A stretch of 64,000 nucleotides of DNA from Frigidibacter sp. ROC022 (lineage in GTDB: Bacteria > Pseudomonadota > Alphaproteobacteria > Rhodobacterales > Rhodobacteraceae): NCBI RefSeq assembly GCF_024723735.1, contig NZ_JANQDU010000001.1, positions 744,001 through 808,000 of the forward strand, written 5' to 3'. Position 1 is the first letter of the stretch; each line of letters opens with the position of its first letter. The notes under the pieces were generated by a model. That model did no database searches. It was not told the origin of the DNA and saw only the letters and a program-made list of their open reading frames with translations. A program made the position numbers and the translations under genes. Below are positions 26,070-33,851 of this stretch, piece by piece.

Positions 26070-26189
26070 AGTCCGCATCGAAAGCGCGGCCCGGAAGGCC
26101 AATTCCGGCCCTCGGGCCCGACATTGTGAAACCGGCGGTTCTTGCTATGAACAGTCGCGGTTCCAGGAAGCGACGGGCGGAGCAATGGC

Positions 26190-27476
26190 ATGACGGACCC
26201 CCAGGTGATGATTGCCGGCGGCGGCATCGGCGGGCTGGCGCTGGCCCTGACGCTGGAACAGATCGGCGTGCCCTGCGTGGTCTGCGAGTCGGTGCGGGAG
26301 CTGAAACCGCTGGGCGTCGGGATCAACCTGCAACCCAATGCGGTGCGCGAGCTCTTCGACCTGGGGATAGGCGCCGAGGCGCTGGACCGGATCGGTCTTG
26401 CGGCGCGGGAATGGGCGCTGGTGGGCCGCAACGGGCAGGACATCTATGCCGAACCCCGGGGTCGGGCGGCGGGCTGCAACTGGCCGCAATACGCGGTGCA
26501 TCGCGGCCGGTTGCAGATGCTGCTCTATCAGCAGCTGCGCGACCGGCTGGGCGCGGCGGCGGTGCAGCTCGGCACCCGCGTCACAGGCTATCGCAACAAT
26601 GCCGACGGCACCGTCACGGCGCTGCTGAGCCGGGCCGACGGCAGCACGGCGGAACAGGGCGCGACGCTGCTGATCGGCGCCGATGGCATCCACTCGACGC
26701 TGCGGGCGCAGATGCACCCGGACCAGCCGCCGATCCACTGGGGCGGCGCGGTGATGTGGCGCGGAACCGCGAAAGCCAGGCCGATCCGCACCGGCGCCTC
26801 TTTCGTCGGTCTCGGCACGCATCGGCACCGGATGGTCTTCTATCCGATCTCGCAGCCCGATCCCGACACCGGGCTGGCCACGATCAACTGGATCGCCGAA
26901 GTCACCGTGGACAATTCGCAGGGCTGGCAGGGCGGCGACTGGACCAGGAAGGTGCCGCTGGAGACCTTCCTGCCGCATTTCGCCGACTGGCGCTATGACT
27001 GGCTCGACGCGCCGGCACTGCTCGCGGGGGCGGAGGAGGTCTGGGAATATCCGATGATCGACCGCGACCCGATCCCGACCTGGGTGGACGGGCGCTGCGC
27101 CCTGCTGGGCGACGCGGCGCATGCCATGTATCCGACCGGCTCGAACGGGGCGACCCAGGCCATTGTCGATGCCAGGGTTCTGGGCGCCTGCCTGCTGGAG
27201 CACGGCCTGACGCCCGAGGCCCTGCAGGCCTATGACGACAGGCTCTGCGGCCCGATCTCCGAGGTGGTGCTGCGCAACCGCGGCGCCGGCCCGTTCGGCC
27301 TGCTCAATCTGGTGGACGAGCGCTGCGGTGGAGATTTCGACGACATCGACGCGGTGATCCCGCCCGACGAACGCGCCGCCTTCATGGCCAGCTACAAGGC
27401 CGCGGCGGGCTATGCCGTCGATCGCCTGAACGCCGCGCCGCCGACGATCCCGCCGGGCGCAAGGCTGTCTCTCTGA
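26190..27476 (+). CDS. FAD-dependent monooxygenase (salicylate hydroxylase/PhzS-like)
   Basis: A 428-aa group A flavin hydroxylase. The FAD-binding GxGxxG motif is at the N-terminus ([20 protein letters not shown]), the GD motif is [20 protein letters not shown] and the DG motif is [13 protein letters not shown]. It is close in layout to PhzS-type 'flavin-dependent oxidoreductases' of about 400-430 aa, which hydroxylate or decarboxylate aromatic acids. No aromatic-pathway genes accompany it, so the substrate is unknown. It is divergent from nirK and followed after 174 bp by the ATP-grasp gene. An upstream frame opening at 26126 lacks a ribosome-binding site. Confidence 0.85.
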   Translation: MTDPQVMIAGGGIGGLALALTLEQIGVPCVVCESVRELKPLGVGINLQPNAVRELFDLGIGAEALDRIGLAAREWALVGRNGQDIYAEPRGRAAGCNWPQYAVHRGRLQMLLYQQLRDRLGAAAVQLGTRVTGYRNNADGTVTALLSRADGSTAEQGATLLIGADGIHSTLRAQMHPDQPPIHWGGAVMWRGTAKARPIRTGASFVGLGTHRHRMVFYPISQPDPDTGLATINWIAEVTVDNSQGWQGGDWTRKVPLETFLPHFADWRYDWLDAPALLAGAEEVWEYPMIDRDPIPTWVDGRCALLGDAAHAMYPTGSNGATQAIVDARVLGACLLEHGLTPEALQAYDDRLCGPISEVVLRNRGAGPFGLLNLVDERCGGDFDDIDAVIPPDERAAFMASYKAAAGYAVDRLNAAPPTIPPGARLSL

Positions 27477-27650
27477 GCGGCAAAGCCGGGCCCGGACCCG
27501 CCCCGCAACCCGGGGATTGCCCGATTCTGCGCCACATGCCCGACTTTTGGGCGGGGCAGGGCCGCCGCCTCATCGCGCGGCGATCGGCCCCCGACCTCCC
27601 GTAACGACTCCCTTCCCACAGCGCCCGGCGCGGCATAGGCTGACCTGACA

Positions 27651-29075
27651 ATGGTTTACAAGACACCGGCTTATTTCGACGAGATGCGGGACCCTTCGGG
27701 GGTACGTCCGGCGTATCAGGGGTTGCAGGGCTGGGTCGACGAGATGCCCGCCGAACTGCGTGCGATGAAGCAGCACGAGGCCGAGGCCCTGTTCCGCCGC
27801 ATCGGCATTACCTTCGCGGTCTACGGCGAAGGCGGCGACCCCGACCGTCTGATCCCCTTCGACATGTTCCCGCGCATCTTCGCGCATGACGAATGGCGGC
27901 GGCTGGAGCGCGGCATCAAGCAGCGCGCGCGGGCGCTGAACGCCTTTCTGGACGATGTCTATGGCCGCGGCGAGATCATCCGCGCCGGCAGGATTCCCGG
28001 CCCGCTGGTCTGGAAGAACGAGGCCTTCGAGAAGGCCGTTACCGGCTTCCGGCCGCCGCGCGGCATCTATTCCCATATCGTCGGGATCGACCTGGTGCGC
28101 ACCGGCCCGGACGAGTTCTTCGTGCTGGAAGACAACTGCCGCACGCCCTCGGGCGTGTCCTACATGCTGGAAAACCGCGAGATCATGATGCGGATGTTCC
28201 CGCAGCTGTTCCGGGCGAATCGGATCGCGCCGGTCGAGGCCTATCCGCGGCTGCTGAAACGCACCCTGGCCAGCGTCGCGCCCGAGAAATGCGACCGCGA
28301 CCCCACCGTGGTGATCCTGACCCCGGGCCATTTCAACTCGGCCTATTACGAGCACAGCTTCCTGGCCGACATGATGGGCGTCGAACTGGTCGAGGGCGCC
28401 GACCTCTTCGTCGATGGCGATTACTGCTGGATGCGGACCACCGAGGGTCCGAAGCGGGTCGATGTGATCTATCGGCGGCTCGACGATTCCTTCCTCGATC
28501 CGCTGTGTTTCCGGCCCGACTCGATGCTGGGCGTGCCGGGGCTGATGAATGTCTATCGCTCGGGCGGGGTGACAATCGCCTCGGCGCCGGGGGCCGGGGT
28601 CGCCGACGACAAGGCGATCTATACCTATGTGCCGGAAATGGTGCGCTTCTATCTGGGCGAGGAGCCGCTGCTCAAGAACGTTCCGACCTGGACCTGCAAC
28701 AAGGCCGACGACGCCCGTTACGTGCTCGAAAACCTCGCCGATCTGGTGGTGAAGGAGGTGCATGGCTCGGGCGGCTACGGGATGCTGGTCGGACCCAAGG
28801 CCAGCAAGGACGAGGTCGAGCTGTTCCGCGACAAGATCCGGGCCAACCCGTCGAACTACATCGCCCAGCCGACGCTGGCGCTCTCGACCTGCCCGACCTT
28901 CGTCGATGAAGGCGTGGCGCCGCGGCATGTCGATCTGAGACCCTATTGCCTGGTCGGCGAGACGATCGAGCTGGTGCCGGGCGGGCTGACCCGCGTGGCG
29001 CTGAAGGACGGTTCGCTGGTGGTGAACTCGTCGCAGGGCGGCGGGGTCAAGGATACCTGGGTGCTGGCGGAATGA
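27651..29075 (+). CDS. circularly permuted type 2 ATP-grasp protein
   Basis: A 474-aa member of the circularly permuted ATP-grasp family (formerly DUF404/DUF407). Features include the N-terminal IPFDMFPRIFAHDEWRRLER, the LEDNCRTPSGVSYMLENR block, and SGGVTIASAPGAGVADDKAI. The C-terminal part has VVKEVHGSGGYGMLVGP and the closing SSQGGGVKDTWVL. Predicted to make peptide-like amide bonds; the substrate is unknown. It is first in a conserved set with an alpha-E protein, a transglutaminase and an Anbu peptidase (27651-31928), a neighbourhood long recognised by comparative genomics and proposed to synthesise and process a peptide tag or metabolite. Confidence 0.92.
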   Translation: MVYKTPAYFDEMRDPSGVRPAYQGLQGWVDEMPAELRAMKQHEAEALFRRIGITFAVYGEGGDPDRLIPFDMFPRIFAHDEWRRLERGIKQRARALNAFLDDVYGRGEIIRAGRIPGPLVWKNEAFEKAVTGFRPPRGIYSHIVGIDLVRTGPDEFFVLEDNCRTPSGVSYMLENREIMMRMFPQLFRANRIAPVEAYPRLLKRTLASVAPEKCDRDPTVVILTPGHFNSAYYEHSFLADMMGVELVEGADLFVDGDYCWMRTTEGPKRVDVIYRRLDDSFLDPLCFRPDSMLGVPGLMNVYRSGGVTIASAPGAGVADDKAIYTYVPEMVRFYLGEEPLLKNVPTWTCNKADDARYVLENLADLVVKEVHGSGGYGMLVGPKASKDEVELFRDKIRANPSNYIAQPTLALSTCPTFVDEGVAPRHVDLRPYCLVGETIELVPGGLTRVALKDGSLVVNSSQGGGVKDTWVLAE

Positions 29076-29187
29076 CGGGGCCTGTCGGGGATACCAGGAT
29101 CGGGCCGCGGCCCTGTGCCGAAGGCCGGCGGCGTGGCGATGCGCCCGGGCGTCGCTTCGGGCAATCGGAACCGCGCGAGGTCTGCAG

Positions 29188-30147
29188 ATGACCATGCTCA
29201 GCCGCACCGCCGACAATCTCTACTGGATCGCCCGCTACCTGGAACGGGCCGAGACCACGGCCCGGCTTCTGGAGGTCGGCGGCCGCAACGCGCTGATGCC
29301 GAACATCGGCGGCGGCTATCGCAACGAATGGGATGCGATCCTGCTGGCGTCGGGCACCGGCGAGCGCTTCATCGAGAAATACGACGAGCCGGTGCAGCGC
29401 AACATCGAAACCTACATGTTCTTCGACCGCGACAACCCCTCGTCGATCCTGTCCTGCATCGAGGCGGCGCGCGAGAATGCCCGGATCGTCCGCACCGCCC
29501 TGACCACCCAGGTCTGGGACGCGATCAACACCGCCTTCCAGGAAATCCGCGAGATGGCGCGGCAGGAACGCTCGAAGATCGAACTGTCCACGATGACCGA
29601 CTGGACGACCCGCACCTCGGCCCTGATCCGCGGCGCGATCCTCGGCACGCTGCTGCGCCGCGACGGGTTCTACTTCCTGAACCTCGGCTATTATCTGGAA
29701 CGGGCCGACAACACCGCCCGGCTGCTGGATGTGAAATACTATGTGCTGCTGCCGCAGACCGCCTATGTCGGCTCGGGGCTGGACAACTACCAATGGGCGA
29801 CGCTGCTGCGCGCCATGTCCGCCTATCGCAGCTTCAACTGGGCCTATGGCGCCGAGATGACCCCGGCCCGGATCGCGCATTTCCTGATCCTGAACCCGGC
29901 CTGCCCGCGCTCGCTCCGCTCCTCGATCATCGGCGCCACCGAACAGCTGGAAGCCCTGCAACGCGGCTACGGCCATTCGACCGAGGCGCAGGCGCAGGTG
30001 CGCCGGCTGCTGGGCGAATTGTCCGAGGCCAGCGTCGAGGACATATTCGAAGAGGGGCTGCACGAGTTCCTAACCCGCTTCATCCGCGAGGTCGGCAGCC
30101 TCGGCGCGGCGGTGCGCGATGCCTATCTGACCGGAGAGGCACGATGA
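29188..30147 (+). CDS. alpha-E domain protein
   Basis: A 319-aa all-helical protein of the alpha-E (formerly DUF403) family. It begins with the diagnostic MLSRTADNLYWIARYLERAE and continues with the repeated helix motif around GFYFLNLGYYLERADNTARL and ATEQLEALQRGYGH. Usual length is about 310-320 aa. It always accompanies the circularly permuted ATP-grasp protein and is thought to work with it, but its chemistry is unknown. It starts 112 bp after the ATP-grasp gene and overlaps the transglutaminase gene by 4 bp (ATGA). Confidence 0.9.
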   Translation: MTMLSRTADNLYWIARYLERAETTARLLEVGGRNALMPNIGGGYRNEWDAILLASGTGERFIEKYDEPVQRNIETYMFFDRDNPSSILSCIEAARENARIVRTALTTQVWDAINTAFQEIREMARQERSKIELSTMTDWTTRTSALIRGAILGTLLRRDGFYFLNLGYYLERADNTARLLDVKYYVLLPQTAYVGSGLDNYQWATLLRAMSAYRSFNWAYGAEMTPARIAHFLILNPACPRSLRSSIIGATEQLEALQRGYGHSTEAQAQVRRLLGELSEASVEDIFEEGLHEFLTRFIREVGSLGAAVRDAYLTGEAR

Positions 30148-31157
30148 AGCTGACCGTCCGCCACGCCACCAGCTACAGCTATCCGCAGCCGATGCGGACA
30201 TTGGTGCAAAGCGTCAGGCTGTTCCCGTCGCGCTTCGACGGCCAGACCGTCGAGGATTGGCAGGTCTCGATCGAGGGTTTCGGCGATGCCGCGCCCGGCC
30301 ATGCCGGCGGCGCGATGCGGCAGGCGGTGAGCGGCGGAAAGGGCGGCGGCAAATCCGGCGACAAGGCGAAGAAATCCGACGGGCCGGGCGGCATGGGCCA
30401 GAGTCTGGGCGGCATGGCGCAGTCGCTGGGCGAGGCGCCGGAAGCCACCCGGCCGCGGCCCGACGCGGCCGGCCAGGCCCGGATCGGCGCCGCCTTCCGC
30501 GATGGCGTCGGCGACTGGACCGAAACGGTCTCGATCCGCGGCCCGGTCTCGCGGGTCGTGGTCACCGTCACCGGCCGGGTCGAAACTCATGACCTGTCGG
30601 GCGTGCTGCGCGGCCACCGCGAAATGGCGCCGCCGGGGCTCTATCTGCGTTCGACCAGGGCCACCGCCCCGGATGTGGCGCTGACCGAACTGGCGCGCGA
30701 GGTGATCGCCGCCACCGAGGGCACCAGCACCCTGGACCGCGCCCACAAGCTGTCCGAGGCCGTGACCGGCGCGATTGCCTATGCGCCGGGCGAAACCGCC
30801 GCCCATACCACCGCCGCCGATGCGCTGGCCGGCGGCAAGGGGGTCTGCCAGGACCATGCCCATGCGATGATCTCCCTGGCGCATCTGGCCGATATTCCGG
30901 CCCGCTATGTGGTCGGCTATCTCTTTGCCGAGGGCGCGATCGGCGAGGCCAGCCATGCATGGGCCGAGCTGTGGCTGGACGGGCTGGGCTGGGTCGGCTT
31001 CGATCCGGCCAACGAATGCTGTCCGGACGACCGCTATATCCGGCTCTGCTCGGGCTATGACGCCCAGGATGCGGCGCCGATCCGCGGCATCGCGGCCGGG
31101 GCGTCCGAGCCGGGCACGCTCGAGGTCGATGTTGCGGTGCAGCGTCAGGGGCAATAG
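30144..31157 (+). CDS. transglutaminase-like cysteine peptidase
   Basis: A 337-aa cytoplasmic transglutaminase-fold protein with an N-terminal TGc_N region (MKLTVRHATSYSYPQPMRTL, then SVRLFPS). The catalytic triad is C235 (GVCQDHAHA), His in ASHAWAEL and Asp in GFDPANECC. Between about residues 53 and 120, typical relatives have little or nothing; here there is a Gly/Ser/Lys-rich, low-complexity insertion (SGGKGGGKSGDKAKKSDGPG followed by repeats of MGQSLGG/MAQSLGE). Family role: probably amide hydrolysis or cross-linking of the product of the ATP-grasp enzyme. The ATG overlaps the alpha-E stop. The Anbu gene follows after 48 bp. Confidence 0.9.
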   Translation: MKLTVRHATSYSYPQPMRTLVQSVRLFPSRFDGQTVEDWQVSIEGFGDAAPGHAGGAMRQAVSGGKGGGKSGDKAKKSDGPGGMGQSLGGMAQSLGEAPEATRPRPDAAGQARIGAAFRDGVGDWTETVSIRGPVSRVVVTVTGRVETHDLSGVLRGHREMAPPGLYLRSTRATAPDVALTELAREVIAATEGTSTLDRAHKLSEAVTGAIAYAPGETAAHTTAADALAGGKGVCQDHAHAMISLAHLADIPARYVVGYLFAEGAIGEASHAWAELWLDGLGWVGFDPANECCPDDRYIRLCSGYDAQDAAPIRGIAAGASEPGTLEVDVAVQRQGQ

Positions 31158-31205
31158 GGTCGCGCCGTGCCGGACCCGATACGGGCCGGCGAGGGAGACC
31201 ATGCC

Positions 31206-31928
31206 GTGACCTATTGCGTCGGACTGCTTCTGGATGCGGGAATCGTCCTGTTGTCGGATACCCGGACCAATGCCGGGCTCGACAACATTGCGGTCTATCG
31301 CAAGATGTTCCTGTTCGAGAAGCCCGACGACCGGGTGGTGGCGATCCTGACGGCGGGCTCGCTGTCGATCACCCAGACCGTGCTGGCGCGCCTGAACGAG
31401 GCCATCGAACTCGACGACGACGAGGTGCCCTCGCTGATGAATTGCGACACCATGCTCGAAGTCGCCGAACTGGTCGGCAAGACGCTGTCGGATGTCACCG
31501 TCGACGTGCGGAGCAAGATGGAACGGATGAGCCAGAAGGCCTCGGCCTCGATGCTGGTCGCCGGGCAGCGCAAGGGCGGGGTGATTCGGCTGTTCCTGAT
31601 CTACCCCGAAGGCAATTTCATCGAAGCCTCGAACGATACGCCCTATCTGCAGATCGGCGAGCACAAATACGGCAAGCCGATCCTCGACCGGGTGGTGCAG
31701 TCGAACACCTCGCTGTCCGATGCCAAGAAGGCGGTGCTGCTGTCGATGGATTCGACCCTGCGCTCGAATCTCTCGGTCGGGATGCCGCTGGACATGGCGG
31801 TGATCGAGACCGATGCCCTGAAGGTCAGCGAAAAGCGCCGGATCGAGCCCGATGACGACCATTTCCGCGCGATGAGCGCCGCATGGTCGGACGCGCTGCG
31901 CCGCAGTTTCGAGGATATCGAGGTCTGA
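31206..31928 (+). CDS. Anbu-type proteasome-like peptidase
   Basis: A 240-aa bacterial proteasome-related protein (Anbu), an N-terminal-nucleophile hydrolase. The GTG at 31206 is the key start. It gives M-T-Y-C-V-G, so removal of Met exposes Thr as the nucleophile, as in the family, and AGGGAG lies 9 bp upstream. The open frame starts at 31167 but that would bury the threonine. The S/T-x-S-D-x-R-T-N-A-G block (LLSDTRTNAGLDNIAVYRKM) and GSLSITQTV are diagnostic, and the length matches. It ends the ATP-grasp/alpha-E/transglutaminase set. Assembly and substrate are known only incompletely for the family. Confidence 0.93.
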   Translation: MTYCVGLLLDAGIVLLSDTRTNAGLDNIAVYRKMFLFEKPDDRVVAILTAGSLSITQTVLARLNEAIELDDDEVPSLMNCDTMLEVAELVGKTLSDVTVDVRSKMERMSQKASASMLVAGQRKGGVIRLFLIYPEGNFIEASNDTPYLQIGEHKYGKPILDRVVQSNTSLSDAKKAVLLSMDSTLRSNLSVGMPLDMAVIETDALKVSEKRRIEPDDDHFRAMSAAWSDALRRSFEDIEV

Positions 31929-31945
31929 GCCGGACCCGCCGGGGG

Positions 31946-32884
31946 TCAGGCGGCCCGGTTGAACAGCGAGGCCGCGGAATCGAAGAAGCCCTCTCGGATC
32001 GGCCGCTGTTCCATCATGATCTCGTGCGATGCGCCGTGGATCTTGGTGAAGGCGCCGTTCTTCCAGGTCTCCATGAATTCTTCCACCGCATGCATGTCGA
32101 CAACCTTCTCGTTGGTGCCGACCTGCGCCACCGCGGGCAGATCCGGACGTTCCAGCCCCCGCAGCGCCCGGGTCTCGGTCAGCGCCTGATAGAGCCATTG
32201 CAGCGACGGCCCGCCCAGGGCCAGCCCGGGCAGGGCGGCGGTCTGGGCCTGCATATAGGCATACATCTCCGGGTCCGAGGTCAGCACGTTGCCCTCGAAA
32301 GGCGCCGTCGCGGAATAGGAGGTGGCATCGGTGCCGGGCGCGTAGTTCTCGCCCCGGCCCAGTTTCGGCCAGGCCCAGGAGACCGCCCAGGCCACCGGCT
32401 TGAGCGGCGTCGACATGCCGATGCCCCACATCGGCGCCGAAAAGGCCGCGGCCTTCACCGGCAGCCCTTCGGTCAGCGCCCGCAGGCCGATGCAGCCGCC
32501 CATCGAATGCGCGACCAGAAAGGTCGCCTCGGGCATCTCGGCATCGCGGACCGCCTCGCGCAGCGCCGCGACATCGATCTGGTAGTCCTTGAAATCGAAG
32601 ACATGGCCGGTCATCGGATCGTCGATCAGGCGCTCGGACAGGCCCTGGCCGCGCCAGTCGATCGTGGCCACGGCATAGCCCCGGTCGGCGAATTCCACCG
32701 CCGCCCGGCCGTATTTCTCGACATATTCGGTGCGCCCCGGAAACAGCAGGATCGTGCCCTTCGCATCCGATTTCGGCCAGATCGCCACCCGCAGGCGCAC
32801 CCCGTCACTGCTGGTCACCCAGCGTGCATAGCCGCCCTCTGGCCCTTCGGACAGATCCGCGAGGAAGGGGGCCGCGTTGCGCAC
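31946..32884 (-). CDS. alpha/beta hydrolase (lysophospholipase-like)
   Basis: A 312-aa serine hydrolase. The nucleophile elbow is VAHSMGG, the oxyanion region is LFPGRTEYVEKYG, and DWRGQGLSERLIDDPMTGHV is typical of PldB/monoglyceride-lipase-like proteins. The C-terminal histidine is in GASHEIMME and the acid is in EKVVDMHAVEEF. It has no signal peptide and is probably cytoplasmic. The GTG at 32884 begins 1 bp after the SCP2 gene's stop; a TTG at 32893 is an alternative. The pair is co-transcribed, which links a lipid hydrolase with a lipid-binding protein. It converges with the Anbu gene, 17 bp apart. Confidence 0.85.
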   Translation of the reverse strand: MRNAAPFLADLSEGPEGGYARWVTSSDGVRLRVAIWPKSDAKGTILLFPGRTEYVEKYGRAAVEFADRGYAVATIDWRGQGLSERLIDDPMTGHVFDFKDYQIDVAALREAVRDAEMPEATFLVAHSMGGCIGLRALTEGLPVKAAAFSAPMWGIGMSTPLKPVAWAVSWAWPKLGRGENYAPGTDATSYSATAPFEGNVLTSDPEMYAYMQAQTAALPGLALGGPSLQWLYQALTETRALRGLERPDLPAVAQVGTNEKVVDMHAVEEFMETWKNGAFTKIHGASHEIMMEQRPIREGFFDSAASLFNRAA

Positions 32885-32885
32885 T

Positions 32886-33176
32886 TCAGGCAAGCACCGA
32901 GCCGAGCCGCATCGCCGCGCCCATGTCGCCGTCGATGGCCAGCTTGCCCGACATGAAGGCATTGGTCGGGTTGATCTCGCCGTCCAGGATCGCCTGGAAG
33001 GTCTCGGCATCGGCGGTCAGCGTCACATCGGCTTCGTCGTCGCCGGCATGCACACCGGCGCCGTCGATCATCAGGGCGCCTTCGCCCGAGATCACGAACT
33101 TGGCCACGCCGTCGAATCCCGCGTCGCCGATCTTGGCCTGAAGGGCTTCTACTGCCGCGCTGACAACATCGCTCAT
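32886..33176 (-). CDS. SCP2 sterol-binding-domain protein
   Basis: A 96-aa protein consisting of one SCP2-like domain: VAKFVISGEGALMIDGAG, then ADVTLTADAETFQAILDGEI, then NAFMSGKLAIDGDMGAAMRL, the last being the family signature. Such proteins bind fatty acyl or sterol-like lipids in a hydrophobic cavity. AAGGAAG with 5-bp spacing selects the ATG at 33176 over an in-frame GTG at 33182. It is followed directly by the alpha/beta hydrolase, a plausible lipid-handling pair. Confidence 0.88.
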   Translation of the reverse strand: MSDVVSAAVEALQAKIGDAGFDGVAKFVISGEGALMIDGAGVHAGDDEADVTLTADAETFQAILDGEINPTNAFMSGKLAIDGDMGAAMRLGSVLA

Positions 33177-33245
33177 ATTCACTTCCTTGTTTGCTGGGGC
33201 CGAGGCACTAGCGCCCTGTTCATGGCCTGAGTTACACTCGGGTTT

Positions 33246-33803
33246 ATGCAGACCCAGCTTGATCGCCTCAAATGTATCGTCGCGGCATTGGCCCTGACAG
33301 TCGTGTATTCCCTACCGCGACCGGCCCATGCCGAGACGGTGGACGAGATGTTCGACAGGCTGCAGCAGCCCTCGGTCAACTCCGAGGCGGTCGAATCGCA
33401 GATCTGGGAGGAGTGGTCGAAAAGCGGCTCTCCCTCGATGGATCTGTTGCTGCAAAGGGGTCGCGCGGCCATGGAGGAACAGGATTGGGCCTCGGCCATC
33501 GGCTTCTTCACCGCGCTCACGGACCATGCGCCGGACTTTGCCGAGGGCTGGAATGCGCGGGCCACCGCCTATTACAATTCCGGGCTTTACGGCCCCGCAC
33601 TGGCCGATATCCGCACCGCGCTGCGGCTCAACCCGCGACATTTTGGCGCGCTTTCCGGGCTGGCGCTGATTCTCGAGGACCTCGGCCACCCGGAAGACGC
33701 CATAGAGGTCTGGCACAAGGTCCAGGAGTTGACGCCATATCGTCCGGCTGTAAAGGAAGCCATCGAGCGGCTCGACAAGGAACTGACCGGCGAGACTCTC
33801 TGA
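33246..33803 (+). CDS. secreted tetratricopeptide-repeat protein
   Basis: A 185-aa protein with a signal peptide (residues 1-29, ending RPAHAE) and three TPR-like helical hairpins. These appear around GRAAMEEQDWASAIGFFTAL, ARATAYYNSGLYGPALADIR and GLALILEDLGHPEDAIEVWH. It is expected in the periplasm and to hold protein partners; no specific role is evident. It precedes the helicase gene by 48 bp on the same strand and may be cotranscribed. Similar small TPR proteins are widespread in Rhodobacterales. Confidence 0.82.
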   Translation: MQTQLDRLKCIVAALALTVVYSLPRPAHAETVDEMFDRLQQPSVNSEAVESQIWEEWSKSGSPSMDLLLQRGRAAMEEQDWASAIGFFTALTDHAPDFAEGWNARATAYYNSGLYGPALADIRTALRLNPRHFGALSGLALILEDLGHPEDAIEVWHKVQELTPYRPAVKEAIERLDKELTGETL

Positions 33804-33851
33804 ACCGCCGCGATTCCGGCCCCGACCGACTGCAAGCGCGAAGGCAGGCGA

